Origin: Capsicum annuum
Lineage: Eukaryota; Streptophyta; Magnoliopsida; Solanales; Solanaceae
Length of the DNA: 64,000 nucleotides
Assembly: GCF_002878395.1 (NCBI RefSeq)
Contig: NC_061118.1
Coordinates: 124,885,798 to 124,949,797, forward strand
Reading direction: 5' to 3'
The notes under the pieces are model-generated. The model searched no databases, had not been told where the DNA came from, and worked only from the letters and a program-made list of their open reading frames with translations. The position numbers were made by a program, and so were the translations under genes. Below are positions 32,873 to 43,985 of this stretch, piece by piece; the stretch's first letter is position 1; each line of letters starts with the position of its first letter.

Positions 32873-34115
32873 TGAAATGACCTAAACCAAGGCCTTGTTA
32901 TAATAGGAATCCCATGTCCAACCAGGACCGGAGACCACCTCCGTTACCCAACCCAACTGACCTACGCGTATCTAGAGTTGGAAGAATTCAAACCATATAA
33001 CAAGATAGCGTTATTGCATAATGCAAGACTCTGGGATAGGTCTATATCAGTGACCACCCAAACAAGTCCAACCATCCGATACCCAACCTATAACAAGTAC
33101 CAACAAAACCATAATCCAAACCATAAACATATGATTTCCATAATAATAATATATAATCCACAAATAAAAAGGATGGAACTACTAACAATACCATCAATAG
33201 GTATCATCCCTATTACCAATGCCAATATTAAGTCTTACACCCCCACCGATCTAGCCCATTCCAACCCATAGTAGTTCCACAAAAGGCTCTAACCAAAAGA
33301 ATACCAAATTCCAGTTGGGACATTCACCCAACCATGGCCAAAACCAATATCCTTAACTAAATAAAAGTATGAAATAGTATCCAAGAATGGAGCCATTCAG
33401 AAATATGAAAGATCACCACTTCAATCCAATAAATGATCTCGAAGTTTGATCACTAAGCAGGATAAGTAAAATGGACAATTCCTGCATCGCGTGGGGATAC
33501 AGTCACCGGAAGACTAGTTAGTGGGTGAATTCTAGCATAAACTCAGAATAAGGATAAAATAATGTCATTGAAGAAAATGAAGTTAACCATCTATATGCAT
33601 ACAAACCATGCATATATATAACCGTGCCAGGAAGGGGAATCGTGTTTAGCATGCATTTAAAACCATTAACTGGGTATGTGTAGCTTAACCATCCTTAACC
33701 ACCAACGGGCTATATGGGTCCAGTGTAACCCCCTGAACGAGCCCCGATGCATGTAGCAACCCAAATTGGAAACACCAAATTAGTATAGGATTCGTATGTA
33801 CCCTTACCCTCCATGAAACATATGTACAGTGTACTTAGAGGATTCTTGCGTACCTCATAGTATCTTATAAGGTTACCATGAGCGACCCCTAATGTCAGCA
33901 AATATGAATTTTTTGTGTTCATCCGTTGTACTTCCACCATCACGATTAGCAATCACACCCCGCCTTTATTGCCCAAATAAAACTAGTTCCAACAAAAATA
34001 ATTGTTATTAACCAAGGCTATACATAGTGGTATCATCATACCAACTAAAACTTACAAGTATTTTACATAGCCAAACCTTTTAGAGATCTAGGGATTCCCA
34101 TGTGTCCTATCAAGA
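32873..34115 (-). repeat. 3' LTR of E3, partial
   Basis: Plus-strand start TGAAATGACCTAAAC corresponds to TGGCACGACCCGAAC in the 5' LTR. It aligns with 38321-38483 plus 41290-42310. Homology stops near 34115. The outer 1.2 kb seen in the other LTR is absent, apart from a weak similarity near 34125-34150. Confidence 0.7.
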
Positions 34116-34179
34116 GAATAGAAATCTAACAAAATTTCAAAAGGCCAAAATACCTAGGGTGTTTCATTTAACTTGTGAG

Positions 34180-34950
34180 TTTCAGGGGATCTCATATCCT
34201 CTAATGTCTGAATAGTTCTTTTTTCTTGTCCATCCATCTAAAGATGAAAAGCAATACTTAAACACGCCTTAGTACGCAATACTTTCTAAAAAGACCGCTA
34301 GAAGTGATCTAAAATTATGTACCATAATCAAAGATAATCAAAAAAGGTACCCCGTGCAGCTTTACTATCTTATGAAGATACAAATTTGCATTGTGCTCCA
34401 CCAAAAAAGTAGTCCTCATTAGCAAGAAATGAGAAAAATTCTTCATCCTATCCACGATGACCCAAATTGAATCAAATTGGTTTTGAGACTAAGGAAGACT
34501 GCTAAGGAAATCCATGTTGATAACCTCCCATTTCCATTCGGGCAAACCAATTTCTTTTAACAACCCGCCAGGCCTTTTGTGCTTAACTTTAACTTGTTGT
34601 CACACCATGTTCTTGGCTACAAAATCAACCACATCTGTCTTCATACCATTCCACCAATATATCTTCTTGAGATCAATATGCATTTTTGTCAAACCGAGCC
34701 AAAGCCCTTTGTCGCAAAGCATCGACATTAGGAATATACAACCTCCCTTGTTACTGTAAAGTACCATCACCATTGATTTCAAACACCATCACCTTTTTCC
34801 CACCAACATCACTCTTAACTTTTATCAAGATAGGATCTATCACTTGCTTCTCCTTAATCTCTACACTAAGATATGATTTAAACACTTCCTGAAGCATTAC
34901 CCATCCATACATAGAGTCCAAGAGATGATCTCCAAGATTCGCCAAGCGGT
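34180..34950 (-). pseudogene. Integrase of E3, truncated
   Basis: The zinc-binding part is open at 34600-34782 (GLTKMHIDLKKIYWWNGMKT, then VVDFVAKNMV). The upstream linker is at 34751-34945 (VMVFEINGDGTL). The core continues through VDRMKNFSHFLLMRTTFLV near 34460-34405 to a RWMDKKKELFRH segment near 34230, the position of the DGQxERT motif. Then it stops. The rest of the core, the C-terminus and the chromodomain are absent. Confidence 0.65.
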
Positions 34951-36250
34951 GAATATCCTTTACCTATTCCCGTTTTCCTTTCTACATATGAGCCAAACTT
35001 CCTATTTACAACCTGATAAAAGTATCAACAATAACATTAGCTTTACCTGGGTGGTAGTAAAGACTTATATCATAGTCCTTGAGAAGATACAAACATCTTT
35101 TTTCCTAAGATTTAGCTCCTTCTGAGTGAACCCATACTTTAGACTCTTACGATAAAAAAAGATGTCTACGTGCACTCCATAAAAATAATTTGCCATATTT
35201 TTAAAGCAAAAAACTCCGCCAATAGCTCAAAATAATGAGGAGTATAATTCCTGTAATGTGCGTTCAACTACCTAGAAGCATAGGCAATCACCTTCCGATG
35301 CTATATCAAAACAAAACCAAGTCCCACCCGACATGCATCATAATAAACCACATACCCCTTAAGGTTAGCTTATCCTAAGCCAAATTTAGCTTATCCTTAA
35401 GGTTCTCAAAACTCCTTTAACACGCATCAAACCAAGAAAACTTTACCTTTTTCTAAGTCAACTTAGTTAATGAAGCAGCTGTCATCGAGAAACATTCCAC
35501 AAACTTCCTAAATTTCCCAACCAACATAAAAAGCTCTGAATGTCTGTTGGAGTCGTGGGTCTAGGACACTTCATAACCACAACCAATTGTGGATCCACCA
35601 TGATCCCCTTACTTGAAATAATATGACACAAGAAAGTCATAGCTTTCAACAAAAACTCATACTAAGAGAACTTGGCATACAACTGTTGTTCCTTCAAGGT
35701 TCATAACACTAGATAGAGGTGATTAGCATAATTCGCCTCACTTTAAAATACACCAAGATTTCATCAATACACACAATGATAAAATGATCGAAGAACTGCC
35801 TGAAAACTATGTTCATCAAATCTATAAATTCCGTCGGGGCATTAATCAAGCCAAATAACATAACCAAGAGCTCAAAATGCCTATATCGAGTACGAAAATC
35901 CGTCTTAGGGATATCCTCCTCCATAATACTAAGATGATGAGACCTAGACCAAAGATCCATCTTTAAAAAGATCTTGGTACCTTAAAATTGATCAAACAAG
36001 CCTCAATCCTTAGAAGTGGATACTTGTTCTTAACTTTTACCTTTTCAATTATCGATAGTCAACGCACCTCCAAAGAAAACCATCCTTCTTGTGCACAAAA
36101 AACACCAATGTACCCCACGGGGATACATTAGGATGAATAAACCCCTTATCTAGAAGATCATTAAGTTGCTCCTTGAGTTCCCTCTAATCTGTCGGAGTAA
36201 TTCTCCAAGGAGGAATAGATATTGGATAAGTGTTTGAAACCAAATCAACA
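34951..36250 (-). pseudogene. Reverse transcriptase and RNase H of E3
   Basis: RT is open at 35709-35960 with EEDIPKTDFRTRYRHFELLV and FGLINAPTEFIDLMN. The active site reads CIDEIL (35760-35771) where IDDIL is normal, so one catalytic Asp is replaced by Glu. RNase H follows to about 34950 in decayed form, with SLYPGKANVIVD-type end text near 35030. Several stops. Confidence 0.7.
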
Positions 36251-36780
36251 CCAAACTCGATTTCCCTATCCAGAGAAACACTATAAATATCATCCGAAAA
36301 GACCTTAGGAAACTCACATACCACCGGAACCGAATGAAAAATAACCCTCCAAGTTAGAATTTTTAACCAAGACCAAGTGATAAAGACACCCTTTGGAGAT
36401 TAATCTCTGAGCTCTAATATAAGAAATAAGCCTTCCCATAGGAGCTAGGGAACTACTCTCCGACTCTATAAGCAGTTCACCAGGGAACCTAAAGACAACC
36501 TTATGAGTTCGACAATCTAAGGATATGTAACAAAAGTGTAACCAATACATCTCTAGAATAACATCAAAATCTACCATATCCAGGTCAAACAAATCTATAA
36601 AGGTCTATTTGCTCCTAAAAGATATCACACACTCCTTATAGACTATTTTAGCAATAATGTAGACACATATCAGGGGATTCAAAACAACCTTAGGATAAAA
36701 ACCAAAATGTACAACCACATATGTGAGCACAAGGTAAGAGTGGAACCCAAATCAAGCAGACAATACAAATTAAGAGAAAA
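36251..36780 (-). pseudogene. Protease of E3
   Basis: Active site LDLGSTLT, with DLG at 36745-36753. The open part 36314-36592 reads MFDLDMVDFDVILEMYWLHF, then CYISLDCRTHKVVFRFPGE, then SKGCLYHLVLVK. This is the well-known protease-to-RT linker of Tekay/Del elements (GMDWL is usual; EMYWL here). Inactive. Confidence 0.7.
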
Positions 36781-38250
36781 GAGTTGTAACATACTAGTAA
36801 CAACATCAGGTGAAGCCTTAGATTCATGTCGAGATGTAAGACCATATAACCTATTCTAGCTTGTGTCAATACTAAAAGCAGGATTAGAAGCAGTAACCTC
36901 ACCACTAGGCATAAGAGCATAAGAAGAAGCAATAGGAGATTCGACCGTTACCTAAGCACCTTTCCCAACCGGATAATTTTTGAGAAAATGGCCTGACTGA
37001 CCACATTTAAAAAACCTGTCCCTCTTTTCATCATAAAAACCCTATAAAGACGACCATATAACCAGCAAGGAGGGCATGAAGAAGCCTACTGATCCCCAAT
37101 ATGTTTAGTTTTGACACCTTATGCCTAAAAATTATCACCACCTTACGAATGCTTATCACCTGACTGCTTTGAGTAAGAAGAGCTAGCACTAGAGAAGGAA
37201 CTAAAACTTCCCCACTTCTTCTTTATCCATTTGCCACCATCCTAACCAACCTACTACTGAGCACCACCCTACTTAGAGAACATACTCCTTTTACCCTACC
37301 TTTCTCCAAATTCTGTTTGTTTTCTCTTTTTATTCTCTACGTGTTGCATTTGGACAACAAACCATGAAATATCCATATCTTTAATTAGCAAGGCAATCTT
37401 GATTTTAAGGATCAAATCTTAGGATAGCCTAGAGGTAAAATTTCAAATCCTTTCTCTCATATTAGACACCAAGTCTAGAGCATACCTTGATAGCTGATGA
37501 AACTGTAAGGAATTTTCCTTGACAGACATTTTCCTTGCTTAAGATTCACAAATTCCTCTATTTTTGCTTCCCTTAGCTCCTGAGAAAAAAGAAATCCAGA
37601 ACAGCATTAGAAAAGGGATCCCATAAGGATAACTCCTTAACATCACTGCTATCTCTATTCGACTCCTCATACCATTGGTACACAACATCCTTAAGATGAT
37701 AAGCTGCAATGTTTACCCTTCCATTTTCATGGACTTCATTGCCTTAAAGATTTTCTCCATTTCATCTAGGAAAGATTGAGGATCCTTCTTCATATTTATT
37801 ACAATAAAAATAGAAAGATTCATCTTCATAAACTAGCCAACCCTTATGGCCTCAATAGATAAAACACCAGATGGATCCTGCTTAGCTTGAGCAGCAACTA
37901 ACTGAGAAATAGCATGAATTGATTGGAAAAATTATTCATTAGTCACCTCAGCTTGAGGATGACAAGGAGCAACTGGGCGAACTCCAGAACAATCAGGGAT
38001 ACGACCCTGAGATCAAATGCAAACTCCAAGATTAGGGCATACCCTATCAATATTATCCCCAAATAGGATAGAATAACTTTCTTTTATTCCAGATCATCGA
38101 GGTATGATCTAAAAATCAAACAAACAAGAATTATAAGGAAATTCCAGGACATAGACTCCAAGATTGAAAAAATAGAACACCAAGAAAGTGAAGCATTCCT
38201 AAATGTCTTATATCCTCTCTCTTATGAGTATGGCATACTACACACCTCTA
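36781..38250 (-). pseudogene. Gag of E3
   Basis: Decayed. The zinc knuckle at about 36970-37015 reads FFKCGQSGHFLKNYP. Cys1 is Phe, Cys3 is Tyr, and the second Cys and the His are kept. N-terminal capsid text around 37400-37950 is broken by many stops. A Gln/Ala-rich region lies near 37900. It is followed by protease in the expected order. Confidence 0.6.
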
Positions 38251-38305
38251 AAAGAGACTCTACTAATCACAGCTTTATGGACTCCCAATTGGCCATGAAC
38301 CTAAA

Positions 38306-38318
38306 GATCTAATACTAA
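38306..38318 (-). other. Primer-binding site of E3
   Basis: Minus strand TTAGTATTAGATC, two bases after the LTR end GGGTCGTGCCA. It is TTGGTATCAGAGC with three transitions (G-to-A or C-to-T), the tRNA-iMet site used by Tekay/Del elements. Confidence 0.65.
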
Positions 38319-38320
38319 CT

Positions 38321-38483
38321 TGGCACGACCCGAACTATGGGCTTGTCATAATTGGCATCCTAAGTCCAACCAGGGCTCGAGACCACCCACCGTTGCCCAG
38401 CCCAACTAACCTATGCATATCTTGATTCTGATGATTTCAGCCATATAACAAGATAGTGTTATTGCATAATCCAAGAATCTAGG
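38321..38483 (-). repeat. 5' LTR of E3, inner piece
   Basis: Starts on the plus strand TGGCACGACCCGAAC. Interrupted after CTAGG (38479-38483) by the solo LTR E4 and continued at 41290. Confidence 0.75.
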
Positions 38484-41289
38484 TGTAATACCCCTTAATT
38501 TACCTAGCTTGAAAAGTTTCCCAAGAATGTTAGAATCTTTCTTTGAAAGATTAATCAACTTTTGTACATGTGGTATTTCCAAGATTTTTACTTTTTGTCA
38601 TGTGGGAAATTCAATAATCTTTCCATCGATACCAAATTTTCCCAAATCCAACACATGGGTGAAGATTTAATGCATTTTTAGTGAGACAGTGTATCATCTG
38701 AGCCTTCAGTGCGTCGCAGAGATAGCTCAAATGGCAATTGTCAATTTTTAGTATTTCTCTATGATTTTGGCATATCGCACCAAACTTCCAGGTCATAGAC
38801 AAGGTGGGAATGTGATAGCTCTGCGTCACACCACCATGCAATTTCCCATTTGTCACTTTCCAGTGACTTGGCGCGAAAGTGGCGCATCGCGCTAAGGATG
38901 AAAATAGAAAATATTTCTCAAAAATTAAATATGTGTCCTAGGATTTAAAGGGTCAATTTCCTACACTTTATAAGCCTTATAATATAAGATTTCGCCATAA
39001 TTCAGCAACTTATACTCAATTAATCTTAAAAAACTCTTAAGAAAAAGCCCCAGGGTTTTCATAGAAGGTTCAATTCCAATGGAATTCACCGTCAAATTTC
39101 AAGAATCTCTTTGTCAATCTTCATAAAATCACAAGCTAAGGTATGTGTGGTGTTTATTCATGGACTCCATTCGTCCATGAAGCCCAAGAATCTCTTTTCT
39201 AAGTTTAAGTTTATGGATTTCTTTATGAATTTCATGTTGGGTTTGTTTTGTTTTTGTTGAGAATGATAAATTGAATTCAAATCCATGTTGGGTGATAAAT
39301 TTTATATGGAATTGATTTGTGTAGATGATGAAATTATATATGAATCATGATGTTTAATTGTTGTATAATGTTGTCTAAATGTTTTATGCCTATCATTTGT
39401 ATGATTAAATATCTAGATGAAGCAATAGTGCCTAAAAAGTATGATATCATGAAATCTAATGGTATGTACAAGCTTATGTATATCACATGTTTGATGAAGT
39501 GCTTCAATATATGAATTATGAATTGTGTTGTTGGTCATGTGTTCAAGTAAGCCATGCCATGTCAGTTTCTTCTCATCGAATCCTGGGGGTACTTGTAGTC
39601 TAACATTTAGCTGTTTGCCTAGAACCTTGTTATGTTCTCAGTAATCTCAGTAGTTCAGTAATATCAGTGACCTCAGTACTAAGTAATCTCAGTAACCTTA
39701 GTATTCCTAGTCAATCTTAGTAACTTCAGTATTCTTAGTCAGTCATCAAAACTCAGTACATTCCATCAGTCAACGGAACTCAGTAAATTCAGTTTAACTC
39801 CACTAAACAATACCAGTAGTATCAGTTAAGTTTAGTTAATCAGTTTAGCTTAATTAATTAGTTCAGTGTATTTTAGATGGGAGTAGGATTCAACACCGAG
39901 AAACACTAGGGATGGGGACTCACCCGCTAGATAGGACTGAGATCCCCAGAAGCAATCCCTATGTTCAAGAACTACGTAGCCAGCGTAGGTACGAGATATC
40001 ACCCGTTAGATACGACTGGCATACTCAGGGATCACCCATTAGCACATTTAAATGTATAGGACTGATCCCAGGGGTCACCCGCTAGATTAGGATTGACTCC
40101 ACAGCAGTTGTCTTTACCAGTGGTGCGGTACTGACACCCTTCCTACTGGGGTTATAGGTTGGACATAGTTATCTTAGTATGGGGAAAGTCGGTTAGATGA
40201 ATACATTCCATAGTTTCAGTTATAGAATAAAGACTCTCCGATACAGTCAATTCAGCTCAGTAGTATAGATTTAGGACTATCAGATACAATCACACCTTAT
40301 CATTATAAATAGACTCTGGGATCACCTATTAGACAAGACTGATGTTAACTATGGTCAATCAGTAATGGTATCATCAGATTTACAGATCACCCACCAGAAA
40401 AGACTGATCTCACATTCAGTTACTTAGATATAGTACAAAACTCAGCTAGTTCCATTAGATTTAGGACTATCAGATATAGTCATTTATGTTTTCAGTTATA
40501 TTTGTTATCAGAACTCATGTTATCAGTATTCAGCTTCAGGACTATTAGACACAATCAACCAGACCAGTTCTTCATAATCAGAACCGTCAGAAATAGTTAT
40601 TCATTTATCATTAACATAGTGTCAGACCCTCAGATATCAGTAATTTTATGTTATTAATAAACTCAGTAGCCAAAACCATAACATTCAGTCCTATCGCGAT
40701 GTCAGTTATAGTTACATATAAATGCATTTATTCTCACGTTCATGTTAGTCAATCAGTTAGTATTGTTCATGCATATGAACCTATTGTATTCAACCTACCT
40801 CATATGGATACCAGTACATTCAAAGTACTGACGCATTTGCGCGATGGTGTCTTATACCATAGGTTTAGAATCACGATCTCTAGAGTATCAGTAACATCGA
40901 GGTTCAGTTGTCAGAGTCAGATATGAGTCCTCATCTTTCAAGGACATGATGATTACCTTACTATTTTAGTTTTAAGTTTATTTTAGTAGATGGAGTTAGT
41001 TGGGTACATGTCCCATCAACTCTTTATTCATTTCAGTTTAGAGGTTTTCAGGCTATAGTATGTCAGATAGTTATTTCAGATTTTCTTTGGTATTGCTATA
41101 CCATTTTCAGAGAATATTTTATCAGATTTTTATCCAGTTTAAACCTTATAGCCTTTCAGTATATGTTTCTGCATTTATATAGTATATTATGTAGTAATTA
41201 GGTATAGATATCAGTCATGGGTTATCTTGTGGTCCATCGGGGTCATGGGAACCGTGTGGCATTTTGGGTACCAGATTCGAGGCGTTACA
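38484..41289 (+). mobile_element. Solo LTR (E4), Tekay/Del type
   Basis: Starts TGTAATACCCCTTAATTT and ends GATTCGAGGCGTTACA, an imperfect inverted end pair. Flanked by CTAGG (38479-38483) and CTGGG (41290-41294). Length is 2806 bp, with no gag or pol, so it is most likely a solo LTR left by LTR-LTR recombination. Orientation is uncertain; plus is chosen from the GGCGTTACA end common in such LTRs. ORFs inside (38611-38856 minus, 40648-40926 plus) have no domain. Confidence 0.65.
39590..40650 (+). repeat. CAGT-rich and CACCCGCTAGA-type short repeats in E4
   Basis: Between 39640 and 39850 the word TCAGTAAYCTCAGTA and variants recur many times. Between 39920 and 40400 the phrase CACCCGCTAGATAGGACTGA and its variants occurs about six times (near 39922, 39999, 40025, 40076, 40333, 40388), irregularly spaced. 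Confidence 0.6.
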
Positions 41290-43583
41290 CTGGGATAAGT
41301 CTATTTTCGTAACCACCCAAACGAGACCAATAGTCTGATACCCAACCGATAACTGATACAACTAAACCATATGAGTTGCATAATAATAATATATAATCAT
41401 AAAATAAAAGAGGATGGGAAAAACAACAATAGCTTCAACCGGTATCAGCCCTAATACTAATGCCAACCTACTAATCTCGCCCATTCCAACCTATAGTAGT
41501 TCCACAAAGACTCTAACCAAAAGATTGCCAAAATCCTGTTGGGACATGCCCCCAGCCATAGGCAAAATCAATATCCATAAATAAAACAAAGCATTAAATA
41601 ACATCCATGAAATAGAGCCTTCTGGAAAGATGGAAGCTCACTACTTTAATCTTATAATTGATCTCAAAGTCTAATCACGGCCGATTCCTGTATCGCATGG
41701 GAATACATCCGCTCGAAGATGGGTAGCGGGTGAACTCTATCATTAACTTAGGATAAGGATATAATAATGCAATTTATCAAAACCAAGTAAACCCTCTATA
41801 TGGATAAAAACCATTTATATATATAATCATGCTGGGAATGTGAATTGGGTTTTCCATGCAATTAAAACCATTAACCTGGATATGTGTAGCATAACTTTCC
41901 TTAACAAATCACAAGCTATATGGGTCCAATGTAACCCCATGAATCGGCCTCAATGCGTGTTGTCGCATAAATCGGAGATACAATAAGAGTACGGGATTCC
42001 CAAGTAACTTTACCCTCTATGATACATATCTACAGTGTACTTATAGGATTCCACTGTACATCATAGTATCGTATTAGGTTACCATGACCTACCCTTAAAG
42101 TCAGTAAATATGAGTTTTTAGTGTTCATTTGTTGGACTCTTACCTTCACGGTTAGCTATCACCCACCCACCTTTATTTCCCAATTAAAACCATTTCAAAC
42201 CAACAAAACCTTTGTTATCAACTAAGGAGATACATAGTGTTATTATCATACCAACTATAACTTGCAAGAATTGTACTTAGGCAAACCTTTTAGAGATCAA
42301 GGGATTCCCATGTACCCATAGATTATATTATCCAATTAACTTGGGGGAGTCCCATGTACCCTATAAGTATTCCATTATTATGATTACTTGGGTGATTCCA
42401 TTGTACCGTAAAAACAAGATTGGTAAACCCAAAACCATTCCATTTTTACCATTCCACACTATTTAATGATTTAGGGTTCCATTACTACGTTTAAACCAAG
42501 CATTAGTTCCATTAAAAATCCAACAATGTAGTGAAAACATTCTCATTTGCATTTTATCTAACATATTACGGGTGTATTATTTCCAAAACCAAAGGCAACT
42601 ACAAAATGACCTTTTCCATGCAACCAATTATCTAGAACCACCATTAAAGCTTATAAAATCATAATTAAAACATGGAAAAACTATAACCAAGCATTCATAA
42701 ACAAAACTCCCAAATTATATTTGAAAACACAAAATCATAAGATAATCAAACCATGAAAGCATTGTATAAAACCATGCCTTTAGTTTGAATTAACAACGAG
42801 GGAAGAGAAGATGCCTTAAACAAAGAAGATGATGTAGAGAAATCACCAACACAATCTCCAAATTATTCCTTAAGATAAAACCCTGGCTTTCCTAGCCCAA
42901 GAACTTTAGAGAGAATAAGAGAGTGTTTTTCTAAGTGTTAAAGAATAGAATAATAGGGAAAATAACCTCCCAAGTGAGTTAAAAGTCGTGTGGCCTTATT
43001 AGGTTAAGTGGGGAAATGTCCATATTTCTCTCACAGAAACTGCACCAAAAATCCCATTAAAGGGATACGACTATCCATACCAGTCGTACCTTCTAAAACA
43101 AGTGTTATCCACCACTCGGACCCAAGGCTATCTCAATTGGACCCAACATTATCCAAGGTACAACTTACCCTAAACCATGTTGTATCCATGAATACGACTA
43201 GTACCCATTATCTGTACCCCTAGCAGAATAGAATTTAAAGAAGATTGACCAATGCCTACCATACGAGTCCATGGTATGACTTATACCCTGGATTATGGCT
43301 CATGGTGAGGCACTCGTACTTAGATCCAACTTAGTCTACCAAGTCAAATATTAAGTGAAGGAGAGACCAAAACCAAATGACCCATGTCCATCGATACGAC
43401 TCATACCACCCAAGTTATATAAATTCTAGAAACAATATCCAACCCACCAACCAATACTAGTCAGTATATGACTAACCCATACTACTCATATCCTAGTGTG
43501 TAATTTGTTTCCCCTAGTCGTATATTGTGTAGAGACCAGAAATCCTTGAAATTTTCAAAGAGATAGAAATCCAGGTTGCTCCA
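41290..43583 (-). repeat. 5' LTR of E3, outer piece
   Basis: Continues the LTR after E4. It aligns with 33030-34115 of the other LTR over 41290-42310. The remaining 1.27 kb (to 43583, ending ..GGTTGCTCCA) is missing in the 3' LTR. The outer part resembles the LTR fragment at 1-860. Confidence 0.7.
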
Positions 43584-43985
43584 TTTATCTTCTGAGTCTC
43601 AGGGTATCGCTTTATCTCTCTTTGTCTATGACTTTAGTTTAACTTTCACCTTTTGAGTCTCGAGTTAATTTGATGAAATAATGGAATAATAAGATGGATG
43701 TGAATCTCAAATTACTATTTTAATCCTCTTTTCCCAATTTCAAACTCTTTTGTAAGAACGTTATAGAATAAAGGCAATCCTCAAGCATTTAAAGTAGATC
43801 TGAGGTCTATTATTTTGAATAAGATTAAGATATATGCATCTACTTTAGAATAGATGACTCTCCCACTTCCCTTAGTAGTTAATCTACCAGGGTTCCCACA
43901 ACCTTAGTTAGGGAAGTTAGTCGTTCATGCTTATGCAACGATCCCTGACAATCAATAAAGAAGGCATGTAATTAATTGTACAATA
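43584..43985 (-). repeat. 5' LTR of E2, piece 2 of 3
   Basis: Resumes the E2 LTR after E3 (compare with 20500-20880). It ends in the 19-nt target duplication of the LINE (43967-43985). Confidence 0.8.

Larger units (their letters stand above)
32873..43583 (-). mobile_element. Tekay/Del-like chromovirus (E3) inside the E2 LTR
   Basis: Flanked by TTTAC (32868-32872) and TTTAT (43584-43588). Minus-strand order: 5' LTR (38321-43583, itself split by E4), tRNA-iMet-like primer site, gag with zinc knuckle, protease, RT, RNase H, truncated integrase, partial 3' LTR (32873 to about 34115). Protein phrases match Tekay/Del. The integrase C-terminus, chromodomain and polypurine tract are missing, so a deletion of roughly 1-2 kb removed them together with the start of the 3' LTR. 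Confidence 0.8.

Noticed and set aside
32978..33271. 97-codon plus-strand ORF
   Set aside because: Lies in the E3 3' LTR, is antisense to the element and is not conserved in the other LTR.
39590..40650. CRISPR-like or satellite array
   Set aside because: Repeat spacing is irregular, spacers are not uniform, and it lies inside a plant solo LTR.
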